Assembly: GCF_000004075.3 (NCBI RefSeq)
Contig: NC_026656.2
Span: forward strand, 372,001 to 436,000
Direction of reading: 5' to 3'
DNA: 64,000 nt
From: Cucumis sativus
Taxonomy: Eukaryota; Streptophyta; Magnoliopsida; Cucurbitales; Cucurbitaceae
Shown here: one piece after another, positions 14,005-26,396 of the stretch
Layout of the letters: each line of letters opens with the position of its first letter
Numbering within the stretch: position 1 is the stretch's first letter
Made by a program: the position numbers and the translations under genes
Notes under the pieces: model-generated
Told to the model about the DNA's origin: nothing
Database searches by the model: none
The model's input: the letters and a program-made list of their open reading frames with translations, nothing else

Positions 14005-17000
14005 GCTGTGGCCTGTGTGTTAAGGTTGGTTTGGTGAATGGTGAGGAAGAGAGGACTTGACCACGTCGATTCGTTCCTGCTTTTTCAACCATGGGATGGG
14101 ATACTTTTAAATTATTTTTATTTTTATTTAACAAACCACTTTATACAAATAATAGTCTTACACAAATCTAATAATTTTCATTATTATATTCTACTTTCTT
14201 TTAAATTATTATTTATTGTTGAAGAAGAAGAAGAAGAAGAAGAAGCACACAGGGGGAAGGTTCGAAGCAAAACCATTTTACATATGCCATTACTTCTCGT
14301 GAGCCTTCCACTATTTTCCACCGTCCGATCTATTTCAACCGTCAAGATCAGTCAATTTCGGTCAACTAACTTCCCCATTTTTTTAACAAGGTATATCATC
14401 ATTTTGATATCAGTATTATTTGATGCCTCTCTACACTCTAACTTTCAAAATTTTAATTTAATGATCTTCTTTCTTTTGGGTTCTTAGAATTTTCCAATCC
14501 AAGTGTAGTGTATTATATTCACACACACACTTTGTAAGAATGGGTTGGCAAATTAAATAGGAAAGATGAGAGCAGTATAGAATAATTCTTTATAAATAGT
14601 GTATATATAATAATTGATAATATAATGTTAGGGAAGGAAACTTAGATTAAGGTTGTAATGTTGAGTACTATGATATGTACGAAAGCTGCATAGCAACTAG
14701 AATAGACATACTTCAATGTACTTATTCATCAAGTTTTAGACATGCTTCAGACACATCAATCAATAATACCTTTTCCCTATTTAATTTTATTTTTTCTTCC
14801 CTTTTTATTTATTAATTACAGATTATTGTCAATTTATTTTCCCCATTTCTTCTCCCCTTGTTATGTGACACGTCTGCCCAAATTGAGACAAACTTTGAAC
14901 CTTAGGACGACCATATGCTGTCCTTACAAATCCTAAGCTGTTTTTCATATACCTTTGATTTTGTACATTACCCATCTGGAAAAGATGCCCTTGTTTCTTT
15001 CCCCTTTTAAATCAGCACATTACCTTTGATTTTGGACATAACATGACTTACAATAATCGACACGTATCAGTTCTTTTAATTTATGTCATAAATTTAAATC
15101 TCTTATATCTTTTGTATTAAAATAGATATTGGATCATGAAGTTAAGTGAAGTAATTACTTTACCTGTATGCTACCTGTCTGTAAAATATGATGTGAATAT
15201 GATATGATGTGTTTTAATCAAAGAAACCAAGAGTTAGAAAGAATATATTTTAATTAATCTTTTATAATTTTGTTAAGAATATAAGAGAAATAAATGGGAG
15301 AATATACCCTCCCAGTAATATACTCAAGGAACGAAATCTTTAGGTCAAAGATTATTTGTTGAATAATGGCTAAGTTGCCGAACAATTAAAATTTTTGTAA
15401 ATAAATATATATCCACGGTTTCCTTCTCTCTCCTATTTAAAATCGTACAGTTTGAAAGTATTAGCTGGGTTTCTTTAATCCATCAAACCATATAATATAT
15501 CATATATCATATATATATATATATATATATTTGTATTATTTCAGGTTTGAGGTGCTGATAATAATACATGAAATCCCAAAGTTGAATTTAATAAATATTT
15601 TTGTGATATTAAAAAATGTAATCTTTGAGATGCATGTGCACAACGCATGTTAATAATGAACCAGTCTTCTCAATCATTTTGGAATATATATTTATATTAT
15701 ATGGTTCGGTATCTTAGCAACCAATATAATAAATTAAATGAAATGTTTCTTCAGCACTACCAAACCAAACGTACGGTTTGAACTCAGACCCTTCCATTAG
15801 AAACAAGCAAAGGATAGGATGGATACTACATTTTTCAAGTTCCTCTTGAGTATATACTTTCTGCTATTGATGAAGTTTTGGCAATTTGTCTGTCTTCCTT
15901 CAATCATAATTTTGTGTAATACTATTAAAAAAAAAAGATACAGGCTTATATAAGAAATTACACTTGGAAACTAATTTTCACACAGTTGAACGAAACACTT
16001 ATTTAGTTAATGTTGTTGTGGGAAACCAAACACTGAATGAAGTAATTATTATTAAATATTTTCTATTAGGGCCTTTATAAAATTATAATAAAAAAATTAT
16101 TGTAGCTAGCCCACCCTTTAAATATATATGTGTAGCCCTACTTTTAGGTTTGGCATTAAAAATGTTGTATTAGAAAATGTACTATCTTTAACCTAATCTA
16201 ATCCCTTCTATATTATGATCTCAATGATCACTATGTTCAACTTTGAACTATATATAATATTCTAGACGGAAAAATTAAACTATTTTTTTAATTAGTCTCT
16301 AAAAGTGTGCTTAGTCCCTCAATTTTTAAAATATACTTTTTTCTTAATCTTTAAAAATATGTTTAAAACACCCTTCAATTTTTTATCATTATTTTAAATA
16401 ATCATATGGTATTTTAAATGAAAATACTTTTTAAAAATTATCTCTCTAAATGTTTTTCTAATTCAACCATCTTTTAAGCATATTATTAAAATCCTAAAGG
16501 ATTTATCGAGAAAAGAAACCCTAAAACCTAAAAGGACCAAATACATCTATTTTTTAAATAAGAGGTTTTTAAACCAAACATAAAAATGTCCATTTTTCCA
16601 AAATTGAATCAGAGCAGGAGTAAGAAAAAAAGAGATGGAGAAATGTTTGAATTGAAAATTGTGATATATTCAAAAAGACCAACAAATGATATAAATTGCT
16701 GGCAATCTTCATTAAAACAACTAAGCAATGGCTTCCCCCACATGCCCAAATAGTGACTTTGTTTTATGTTTTCAACCTAACAAAAAGAAATTAAATGGTA
16801 AAGTTGCTCATCTCCCACCCTCTAAAAGTATTAATTTTATTAACAGAACCCTAAACAAATTCAAGTTTCTTCATTAAATAAAAATGGTACATATAATCTC
16901 CATCTACTAATTAAACACCTTTGAACAAAAAGGCAAAAACCCTAGCTACCCACATGTGCATATATATCTTTTTTTCTTTCCCTTTATAATTACTAGCTTT

Positions 17001-17705
17001 CCAGCTGAATAATTATAATTAACTTTTTAAAATATTTGATGTTGTCTTTTTCCACTTTTGGCCTACCATAAGAGAACTTGGACTCAATTAATTTATTCTT
17101 TAGATATTACATTTTAATTCTACTCTACCTTGTATCCATATTTACCTACTGTTTTTTTTTTTTAAAAAAAATACTACAATGTCACATATGAGGGGAAAAA
17201 AACAGTAATTGAAAGTGATATATGACTTATAGATATGTCTCTCTATTTTATAACTCTTAGCCTATGTTTAATTTTAGTTTGTTAAATATGTTGTATTGTC
17301 CTCATAAGTTAGTAAAATCTCAAAAATCATTTTCCACTACCTTACTTAGCCTACACATTATATCACAAATTCAAGAGTTCTATTACTTGTTGGTATCTAT
17401 ATTATTGATCAATACATAACATAACATTCTTAACAAAGTTTAGCTCAACAAGAATTGAAACAGTTTTCTTTTCCATAATTTAGATACATGACATAACCAA
17501 AATTGAAATTGGAATAATTTGGGGAGATTAATATAGGCTAAAAGATGAATATGTTTAGGTCAATAATTTAAGTAAAACATAGGGGATTTGGTTTGTCCGT
17601 AGGGCAGGGAGTGACTCGGTCCAAAATAAATAATAACAACAACAACAATAAATAATAATAATATGGTTGAGAATCTTGTATTGCATTATTTGATTTGAGA
17701 GAGAA

Positions 17706-17707
<2 letters not shown>

Positions 17708-17738
<31 letters not shown>
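17708..17738. repeat. (AT)n microsatellite
   Basis: About 15 uninterrupted AT units, one of the longest in the window, flanked by GAGAGAGAAGC on the left. Confidence 0.9.
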
Positions 17739-17741
<3 letters not shown>

Positions 17742-20700
17742 TTTTTATTTTATTTTGATTTGAGATACCGAAATCTTGATGGGAATGACAAAGGGAAAGG
17801 GCAAGGCAATGCCACACTGCCAGCCAGCCTACAACAACATCACGTGGTCCAATAACCCACCGTCAATTTTTTCTCTTCTTCTTTTCAATTTTTTCTTATC
17901 ATTATTTCAAATATTAGCACATTATCACAAATTATTTCAACAACTTTCTCCTCTCTCTTTTTGTTCTTTAATATAAAAACAACATAACTAATTAATGATG
18001 ATGATAATAATAGTTTAGTTTATCTTCGTTTGATAGAGTCTATGTGTGCGTAATTTTGTGCAATCCTCAATGAACCAAATTAAGAACAAGATAAAACATG
18101 CTTTCATTTATGAATTTCATTAAAGCCAAGAAACCAATTGAAAAAGAATAGAAAATCTTAATTAAGAATATAGAACAGTGCCCAACTAATATTATCAACC
18201 TTCTAATAATTAAGTAAGAAAACTTGTAAATTAAAAGGAACTGCAACACGCAAAAAATTGAATCTCTTATCACATAGAAAATTTCAATAATAATCATAAA
18301 AAAAAAAGAGAGTATGTTTTAGAATTATGAATGTATAGAAAATATAGGAAGAAAGAAAGAAAGGGGAGGGTCCAGTTGGGCAAGTTGGCTGCTTGGCTGG
18401 GTGCTGCCTTACCCCATATGCTCTTACTTTCTTCACTAGAAAAGACGTATAGTCACACGTGACAAATAAAAAAAATACTTTGGTATGTCTTAAGATGTAT
18501 TTATTAATCTTACAATGCATTCAAGGTAAGTATACGGTTGTTATTTACTTAATATTTAATATAAAATGTATCAACAAGTTGTTGAATTAGGGTTTTTCTG
18601 GACGATTCCCTACCATGATATATGATGTTGTATATTTTGAGAGCATATATGATTTGTGTCTATACCAACAAATTTTATCAACAAAGATACCGATTTGATT
18701 ATTATAAAAACAATGTCTCTTACACACTATTTCAATAATTATGTAAGATTACGTTCGTATTTCCAACTCGCATCAAACCAATAAATCAAAAAGTAAACTC
18801 TATGATTTATTTTAGTTTTGAAAAGTGAATATATGAAGAAAAAAAAGAATAATATATATATATGTTTATGAAAGGAGAAAGTGTGCCATCAAACTATTTA
18901 TGATTGAACGATTTAAATGAGAGGTATACAACTAGATTTACATCAAATTATTTCATTTATTGAATCTAATTGGTTATAAACGAAGTTATTGTCAACGTAC
19001 GTATCTTCTAAAATACTATTTTTCTTACTTTAATCCTTAACAGTAGATTTAATCCTTAACATATAAGGAATGAATGAAGAAACATGTTGAAAAGAATGAA
19101 CAAGATTTAATAGAGAAAAATGAAAGGGGGGATTGTTGGTCCCAGTGACATAGGGAGAGGCAGGGACACAGAGAGAATCACTGCATGATTTTTTTGGTAT
19201 CAAGTTTCTCATAAAGTACTCATTTTCTTCTATCTATCCCCATCACTTTTGTCCCCTCTATACTTTTTCCACTTTCATTTACAACTCTTTTTTTTTCTTC
19301 TCATTTCTCACTTGATCACAATTATATTCTACTACTTCTAAGTTTTTACATAATTTAACAGTATTAAGTAGTTCGTGAATAATCCATTTTATATTATATA
19401 TAGCACCCCATGCAGTCTTATTTAGAATTAGAAATAGATCCATGTATATGTATATGAGTTGTCAGTATCATATATATATATATATATCTGTACTTTATTT
19501 AATGTTTCTCTCTTAATTTTGTCTCATGTATATGTAAATATATACCTTGATATTATTTTAATTTCAATCCTTTTTGTTAAATTTTTAAAAATATTAAACT
19601 AATTTAATACAGTATTAGTTTTGTTTTTGTTTTCTCAGTAGATTTTCACCATCTTCAACGAAATATGAAATTGATTTTCCATAGATAGTGTAGGGATGCA
19701 TAACCTATTCTTAGTGGTCATTCTTGTTCATAAAAATGTCCTTCAAATTAGGATTTTTCTTTAGTGTGTGTGTGTATATATATATATATGCAATAATTTC
19801 AGGAATATGTTGGAGATCAAAACACTGATTTCAAGGGAGAGGAAGTGTACTGACATAGGCTCATGTGTTGGTTTAATTAGTTTGTTGTTTTGGACTAATA
19901 TAGTTTGGAGTTTGAAGAATACTTGTAAGGAAATGTTTTTTAATATAGAAAAATGAGTTAACATGCTTATAAATATAATAAAACTTTATTTTTTGTTTCA
20001 TGATATATACAAATTGTGATATAGATTAAGATATATAACTTCGGTTTACGTGATAGACACTAATAAATTAAACTATTTTCTTTAAATGAATTACTAGTTA
20101 AAAAAATTGAGGGTTCTTAGACGAGATTCAAAGTTCAGAGGTAAATCTAAATCTAGAAGGTTTCAAAAGGAGAGAGTTCGTCTCAATTAAAAGAAAATGT
20201 TAATGTATTAAAGTTTGAACCAAGATCAACACCGCCTGAAAACTTTGAGCGAGATTCGATAATTCCAAAAAGGAGAATAAGTAAAATCTCCAATTTGTGA
20301 AATCTAATCTTTCTTCTTGTCTCTGTGTTCAGCAAAACTAAATATTTATATATACAAACTTACGCATCATGGTGCAATATGTTTGCAAACATCTCACTTA
20401 ATGCAAAGATCTATTACTCAACTCAACTTAGAAAAACTCGAAAGAAGACTGAAAAGAAAGCAAGTTGTGAGTCTCCACGTAATTTCCTCCTTAAAATTGA
20501 AAATTGAATTAGATATACACACATTACATTACGCTTTTCGTGAAAAGTCGAAAATGGTGTAATATGTTGGCCAAAATTGGGACAAAAGTAATAGTAATAA
20601 GTTAGCAAAAATCTAGATCAGACTGATATCATAAAATCTTTTCAAATATCAAAATGCCTTTACATAACAACAAAAAGAACACTCAAATCAATTGCTATAA

Positions 20701-21004
20701 CAAAGACAAAGACTGATATTATGTATAGTAACTTAGCATATCACTGTCTTTTTCTTCCCTTCTGATGAAATGACATTTATTTGTTCTCTTTCAATTCTTA
20801 AATAAAACTATAGAAAATCTTTGAGGCAGACTTCAAAAATTTACCCCATTTGTTTATTTTTTTTTTTATCTTTTTCCTTTTTTTTTTCTTTAAAAATGAA
20901 AGAAAAATTAAAGTTGCGTTAATGAAAGACTCTGACTTCTAAAACACATGTCGATGATAAATAAAATTTGACGATGGTATAGATTGACGTAGATGGATGT
21001 CATC

Positions 21005-21245
21005 TGTTAGAGATACATAATTAAATTTACCTTCAACCACTAGTTTAAGTTTTTGAATGAATTTGTGGTTTAATATGGTATTAGAGCATATGGTCCCGTG
21101 TTCAAGCTATGCATTGTCGTTTTCTTCCCAATTGAAATTGATTTTCACTTGTTGGAACTTTCAAATATTTCGAGATACATAATTGAATTTGTCTTCAACC
21201 ACTAACTTAAGCGTTTAGATGAATTAGTGGTTTATTATCATCCAA
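21005..21245. mobile_element. Degraded retrotransposon-like remnant with an internal direct repeat
   Basis: Two related blocks of about 70 bp (21009-21082 and 21171-21240) share GAGATACATAATT, CTTCAACCACTA and TTAAG words in the same order and orientation, ending in a GTGGTTTA motif. After the first block comes TGGTATTAGAGC, one base different from TGGTATCAGAGC, the site to which initiator methionine tRNA primes many plant LTR retrotransposons. A GAGATACATAATT-type long terminal repeat next to a primer site is a plausible reading. No coding remnant is visible, so the identity is tentative. Confidence 0.5.
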
Positions 21246-23919
21246 ATTTATCTTAAATAACAGAGTTCACAAACGTCAATTCGAATATCTGATTCAAACC
21301 AGACAAAGATGCTTTAAGATTGAAATAAAACGAATCTTAGGCATATTTATAAAATGAAAAACGAAATAGTTATCGAATAGTTATTGAATAGACATGAATG
21401 GAACGTAAAATTTACAGTCAAAAAACCTAGATTCGTTTAATGTAGAGGTGAATTAGAGGAAAGGGGTACTATTATGTTTGGTATTGGTTAGGAGCAATAG
21501 AATATGTGATGTCGGAGGGAACTGTCCAAAACATGCATTCGAATTTGGGAACAAATGCTATAAACAATGAAACATAACAGTGATTGATAAAACACCAAAT
21601 AAAAATACATTGTTTTTCTTTATCTTTTTTTCTTAATTTTGTTAAATTTTATGGTATATAATAAGATTAATGGGTTTAATAATACAATTAAAATTTCTAA
21701 TTAATTATAGAATCATATATATATAATATGCTTTGAAATGACTGCCTGTTTTTATATGTGTTTTGACAATACAAATTTTATAGTCTTTTGTGAAAAAAAA
21801 AAATTAAACTCTCTTTTCATGTGTTGTAGCATAGAGCACGTTGCATGGTTTTCAGTCTATTATAAGAGATTTTATCCATATATATTAAACTAATTTCTTC
21901 ATCTTAGACTATGCATTTTCAATTAAGTTGTTAGAGTATCATGTTATTATGGTATTTTTACTATAAATTTGGAAAAGCATGTTTAAAATTTTGATTGAAA
22001 ATATAAGGAAAGACGAAAAAGATACTTTAATCAACATTTTAATATCATATTTCTCTAAAAATGCATTATAATATAGCTTAATTAACCATTTTATATTTTC
22101 AATCTATTTTATATTTTTCCCAATTTTTGTGTACATTAGACCATGATAAGAACAACATGCGTTTCTTTCTATAAGTTGAAATGTTGTCACTAGAAGTTAG
22201 AACTATGATTCTTATATGTTCACAATCTTTATAGATAGATTATGTATATGCCTAAGACAAACAATTTTAGTTATTTGAAAAAATGAATAATGATTTGGAG
22301 AAGAGAAAAGAAAAAAAAAACATGGGAACAAGTGAATCCAAATGGAGTTCTAATCAATGTTTTCTTTTCTCTTTTTAGAAAAGGAAAAGAAGGTGATGAG
22401 TTTCTAAGGATGTCTCCTTGTCCCATATTAATTTCTAAACCTTCCATGTGAATTGGGACACATTAACCTTCCTTTTACTTTCATTAACTGTATACCCTCC
22501 CCTAAAATTAATAATTAATTTAATTAATACATCTTCATTAATCTCCTATATATATTTAATTTATATAAACCAATCCCATCAATTCCTACTCTTGATTTGA
22601 TATTACACACTATAAGGTCAATGTAAAACAATATATACTTTATTTATGTTCCCCAATTTCAATTATTTTAATCTCATTTTTCTTCTTCCTTTTAATTTAA
22701 AAGGATAAGCTCAAGATCTTGTCATGGTTTTGTCCATATATTATGTCTACCCTATATGCAATACTATATGTCAATCTAGTTCTTCTCGTTTCCTTTTCTC
22801 TTTCATACATTTTCCCAAACAAACTCTTATCTCCTGCTCTTAAGTCTCCAAAGGATCAAAATCATTACGTTGATTAGTGATAATGGTTAAACTAAAATCA
22901 TATATATGAACATACTAACGAGAGAGGAAAGATAATATTTTTAGTTTGTGCTTCACATTATTATTAAAATTAATATTCTTTCTGTTTGATAATTCTCAAA
23001 GATTGGAAGAATATAATATGTCATTGATTATATAATGTTGTTATGTTGTTCGTTGTCCCAAGTATTAAGATAGTGTTACAATTCTTACTCTACTAATTTC
23101 TTTTGCTGATCATGTTTGTCAACATGCTTTCAAGAAATTATTAAACACACATGCACACAATATACATACAGTAGTTAACTTGTACACTAATCAAACTAAA
23201 TTTTTTTGTAAGACTTAATATCGTTATCATTAGTAAGTTTGTTGAAGTTCTTACAGCTATGTTAAAGTTAGTAGGTTAAATTGGTACCATCTGAGTAGAA
23301 AGGAAGCAATTGCAATGTTTTAATTAACTAATAATATAGAGTTTAATTCGATGAAATTGAAAGTTTGTAATGTAAATTTATTTGTCGAAATCATTCTAAC
23401 TCTTGTAGATATAGTATGAAATGGGTGCTTACAATAATGTCATGAGTTCAATAGTAAATATTGAATGTTCCGTCTTAGACGAATTATGTGTGACGAATTG
23501 GAGTTTGGTGGGTCATTTTTCACGTTTTGACTTGTTAAATAATGCAACATGTTTTACATAACACAATAAACATAAGCTTGTAGTTGACCAATACACTATT
23601 TGAAATATATATACAAATAAAAGTTTTCTATAATAATAGTCTTGTTTGTGGCCCCAATTTTTTGAAAAAATGTGTGAAGTTGTTCTTTTACTTGATTTCC
23701 GTATGAAAGTTCATATGCAATGATACGTTCATGTCGAATATGCCCCATAACTCATAGGTTGAGTCCAACAAGGTGACGAAAAGTCCACCAATACTAAAAT
23801 GGTAAAAAAAAATCAAATGTGATCGATCACTATCAAAACATACCACGAACTCCCTACATGCATAGATTCAAATTTGGGACCCAAAAAAGTGTCAAAGAAT
23901 AATATAAACTGAGGTATAT

Positions 23920-23990
23920 ATTAGATATTACATTAAATTTACCATCATCTATAAATTTAAATTCATGAGTCAATTGGTGATTTAAAAACC
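23920..23990. repeat. Third, diverged copy of the 21-kb repeat
   Basis: Shares the order TTAAATTTACC, a short A/T-rich spacer, TTTAAATTCATGAGT and a GGTGATTTA ending with the blocks at 21009 and 21171. Similarity is partial, so this is a weaker member of the same family. Confidence 0.4.
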
Positions 23991-24293
23991 TTAAGAGTGT
24001 GACAATCTAACAAAATTTGTGTTTTAGCCCTTGAATGTTTAATTTTTTCCTCTCCAAACCAATATTGATTTTTATTTGTCGAACCTCTCTTTCATATTTC
24101 AATCCTATCGAGAACCTCACTAATTTTCTATAGTTCTTTTTAAACGTAAAAATGCTCTCTAACTCCTCCACACCTGTTTTAATGGTTGAAAACGAAATAG
24201 ATAATGGCAGTACCTACGAGATCGAAGTTGATAAATAAACAAACCCTAGGGGTTGATACCACTCCAAGCATCATTAAAAAAAGTATGTTTTAT

Positions 24294-24327
<34 letters not shown>
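24294..24327. repeat. Compound (AT)n(AG)n microsatellite
   Basis: AT units switch to AG units at about 24308. It lies just upstream of the TGGGCC-rich patch. Confidence 0.9.
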
Positions 24328-24359
24328 AAATGGTACATTTATAATTATAAATAAATAAA

Positions 24360-24540
24360 CGTGGGCCTAATTTTAGGTGTTCTTGGCCCATAACGTGGCC
24401 GAGCGAAAGAGAAAAGCAATCTTGTTTATAGGCTTCGCTTGATCTGATACAAAATGGTTAGAGAAGTTCCATTTTGGGTCAAAGCCCATTTTGTCCTGGT
24501 CCGTCAGATGGGCCTTGCTTTCGGTAGAAAAACCCATTTT
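24360..24540. promoter_or_regulatory. Cluster of site II (TGGGCC/GGCCCA) elements without an adjacent gene
   Basis: Contains GTGGGCC, TTGGCCCA, AAGCCCAT and ATGGGCC words within 180 bp. In plants such clusters sit near transcription starts of housekeeping genes. No coding region adjoins this one: the nearest gene starts at 25860. It may belong to a noncoding transcript, a decayed gene or a transposon-borne promoter. Confidence 0.35.
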
Positions 24541-25742
24541 AAAAATATATATCCTTAATTATAAAAGTTTAATAATACTTATTTATGAATAAGAGAGTTT
24601 TGGTTTCTAAATAGGTTATGAGAAAAATATTGATGAAATTTTCAAAAGCTAGGAGATGGAAAATAATAGGCATTATCATAATCACAATAATAATAAAAAA
24701 AAAGCTTTCGAATTTCAAACTTTAGTCTAAACCAAAATAGTATTATTTAAAAAGTGGAAGAAAATGTATGAGTGATATATTTTAAAATTTTAGTTAAAAA
24801 GAAAAAGTGTTTTTCTATGTTATTGCAAAAATAAACAGATTGAAAGGGACGATTTTAAATAATTGACATCAATAACATGTGTGTGTTTGAAAATTTGGTT
24901 ATATTTTAAAAAGAAAAAGTAATTGATATGAGAAAAAGAAAAAAGGAATAGTGGAAAGTGAGACAAAGAGTAGTGTAGTGTGTGTGGAAATAGGGGGGAA
25001 GCGTAGCTGTCACATACCATAGCCGTACTCTCACCCTTTTCCTTCATTAATGTTCGCCGCCACATAACCCTACTCTACTCCTCCTCATTCCTTTTACTCA
25101 TCCTCACCCTTTTCTCCTTTGACCACTCTTCTCCTCTTTCTTCCCCTTCCGCCCCATTTTCGACTTTCCATCTCTCCCACCATCCTCATCCCTCGTCCTA
25201 TTTTAATTTCCACTTCACACCTCATCTTCCCCTCCCACGTGTCCACTCTACCATCCCTTCTTCTTCCTCATTCCTCTCTATATTACTTTCTATCGTTTTT
25301 CCCTATTTTTAAATCCCACTTCACTCCACTCCCATCCAATCATCCTTATCACTCCAATATTCTCTTTTCCCTTTTCTACTTAAATCTTTTTTAATATTAA
25401 CCTTCTAATTTCATTTTTTTTCTTTTTTTTCTTTTTTATTATAACACTACAAACGAAACACCCTCACAAATGCAAGTTGAAGTAGAGTGAAATTAAGTTA
25501 TAAATTGGCCCCCTCCAAAAGAAGAGGATATATTTGGATATAGTTTTGTAATAAATGTACTACCATAATATAGCATTACCAATATTGGTTTTCTTTCTTT
25601 GTCAATCTTTATCGTTTTGAATTTCCATTAAAAGCGATAGTTTAGTGCATCGAATGGCTCTTGTGGTATCAGACGGTGGGACCCATGAAACCAATGGTCA
25701 GGATTGTTTCGACGTTTTACACGCTGCATCGGATGATATCAC

Positions 25743-25755
25743 AATTGTTATAAAA
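25743..25755 (+). promoter_or_regulatory. TATA box of the small acidic protein gene
   Basis: TTATAAAATG lies about 110 bp upstream of the ATG chosen at 25860. It overlaps the earlier in-frame ATG at 25755, which therefore should not be transcribed; this decides the start. Confidence 0.55.
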
Positions 25756-25859
25756 TGAAAAAACAAACAACCTCTAACAAACCCCAGCTTTGTATTTTCG
25801 CCTCGTCACTTTTTCGAATATATATATTCGCCACACCCGACGCTCTTTCTCTCTCACTC

Positions 25860-26342
25860 ATGGAGGAATCGCGGAAGACCCATGACTTTGTTCGAACCGA
25901 GGCGTCCACGGAGAAGACGGAGGATATGGACGATGACATTCTGGCTTGGATTTCGTTGGAAGATGAGACAGTAGGCGAACTCATGATGCTTCTGGATGAC
26001 GAGGAGAAAAGCCGTCCGGTGGAGGAGAAAGTGAAGTTCATCGAGGATCCGTACTCATCGGCGGTGGTTTTTCAATCGTCTTCCTCGTACGTGACTATCA
26101 ACGGAAACGAAGAGAGTTGCGGTTCATCTTTCTCTGAATCGGACTCGTCGATGATGGCGAGCGTGGACATGAACGGAGCGAGGATTAAAGTGATGGAAAT
26201 CGATTGTGAAACTGTCGATAAATGGAAGATGTGGAGCGAGGAGAGGTTGATGAAGGAGGAAGAGGAAGTGTCGGGTGTATCGGAGGGAATCATGAGTTGG
26301 GATGAAGATGATTTAGCGAGGTTCATCGGCGACGAAGAATAG
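25860..26342 (+). CDS. Small acidic protein of unknown function
   Basis: Single exon, 160 residues, beginning MEESRKTHDFVRTE. An in-frame ATG at 25755 was rejected because it overlaps the probable TATA box. The protein is strongly acidic (about a quarter Asp plus Glu). It has a conserved-looking N-terminal patch, DDDILAWISLEDETVGELMM, a Ser-rich centre (FQSSSS, SSFSESDSSMM), and a C-terminal acidic-aromatic patch, SWDEDDLARFIGDEE. There is no signal peptide or membrane segment. The alternating acidic and bulky hydrophobic residues at both ends would suit protein-protein contacts such as a transcriptional co-activator, but that is a guess. The GC content is well above the flanks, and the frame is uninterrupted, which supports it as a real gene. 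I do not recognise a named family. Confidence 0.75.
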   Translation: MEESRKTHDFVRTEASTEKTEDMDDDILAWISLEDETVGELMMLLDDEEKSRPVEEKVKFIEDPYSSAVVFQSSSSYVTINGNEESCGSSFSESDSSMMASVDMNGARIKVMEIDCETVDKWKMWSEERLMKEEEEVSGVSEGIMSWDEDDLARFIGDEE

Positions 26343-26375
26343 ATGTTCTGAAACAGTGGATGACAAAACGGAAAT

Positions 26376-26396
26376 GGTTAGGGTTAGGGTTAGGGG
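26376..26396. repeat. Telomere-like TTAGGG short array
   Basis: Three consecutive GTTAGG-type units ending in GGGG TTTT, about 35 bp after the stop codon of the small acidic protein. The unit is 6 bp (TTAGGG), not the usual 7-bp plant TTTAGGG. It may act as a telo-box-like element in the transcript's 3' region, or be a telomere-repair scar. Confidence 0.7.

Larger units (their letters stand above)
12881..25859. other. 13-kb gene-free spacer
   Basis: I find no convincing gene. Open frames here are short and low in complexity. The stretch holds long (AT)n tracts (13970-13999, 17708-17738, about 15510), a (GAA)n run near 14220-14244, transposon-derived repeats at about 21005-21245 and 23920-23990, a TGGGCC-rich patch at 24360-24540, and a CT-rich stretch at 25070-25440 upstream of the next gene. 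Pieces around 17780-17850 and 18360-18420 are relatively GC-rich but I cannot assign them. It could hide noncoding RNAs that sequence reading alone cannot show. Confidence 0.55.

Noticed and set aside
14038..14487. 149-codon frame on the plus strand
   Set aside because: It runs through a (GAA)n microsatellite and AT-rich DNA, its composition is Phe/Ile/Ser dominated, and no splice or promoter context supports it.
17776..18420. GC-richer patches considered as microRNA precursors
   Set aside because: I compared them with common plant microRNA sequences that I remember and found no match, and saw no convincing long hairpin by eye.
25119..25394. 91-codon frame rich in Pro, Ser, Phe and Leu
   Set aside because: It arises from a pyrimidine-rich tract upstream of the acidic protein gene. 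No domain and strong low complexity.
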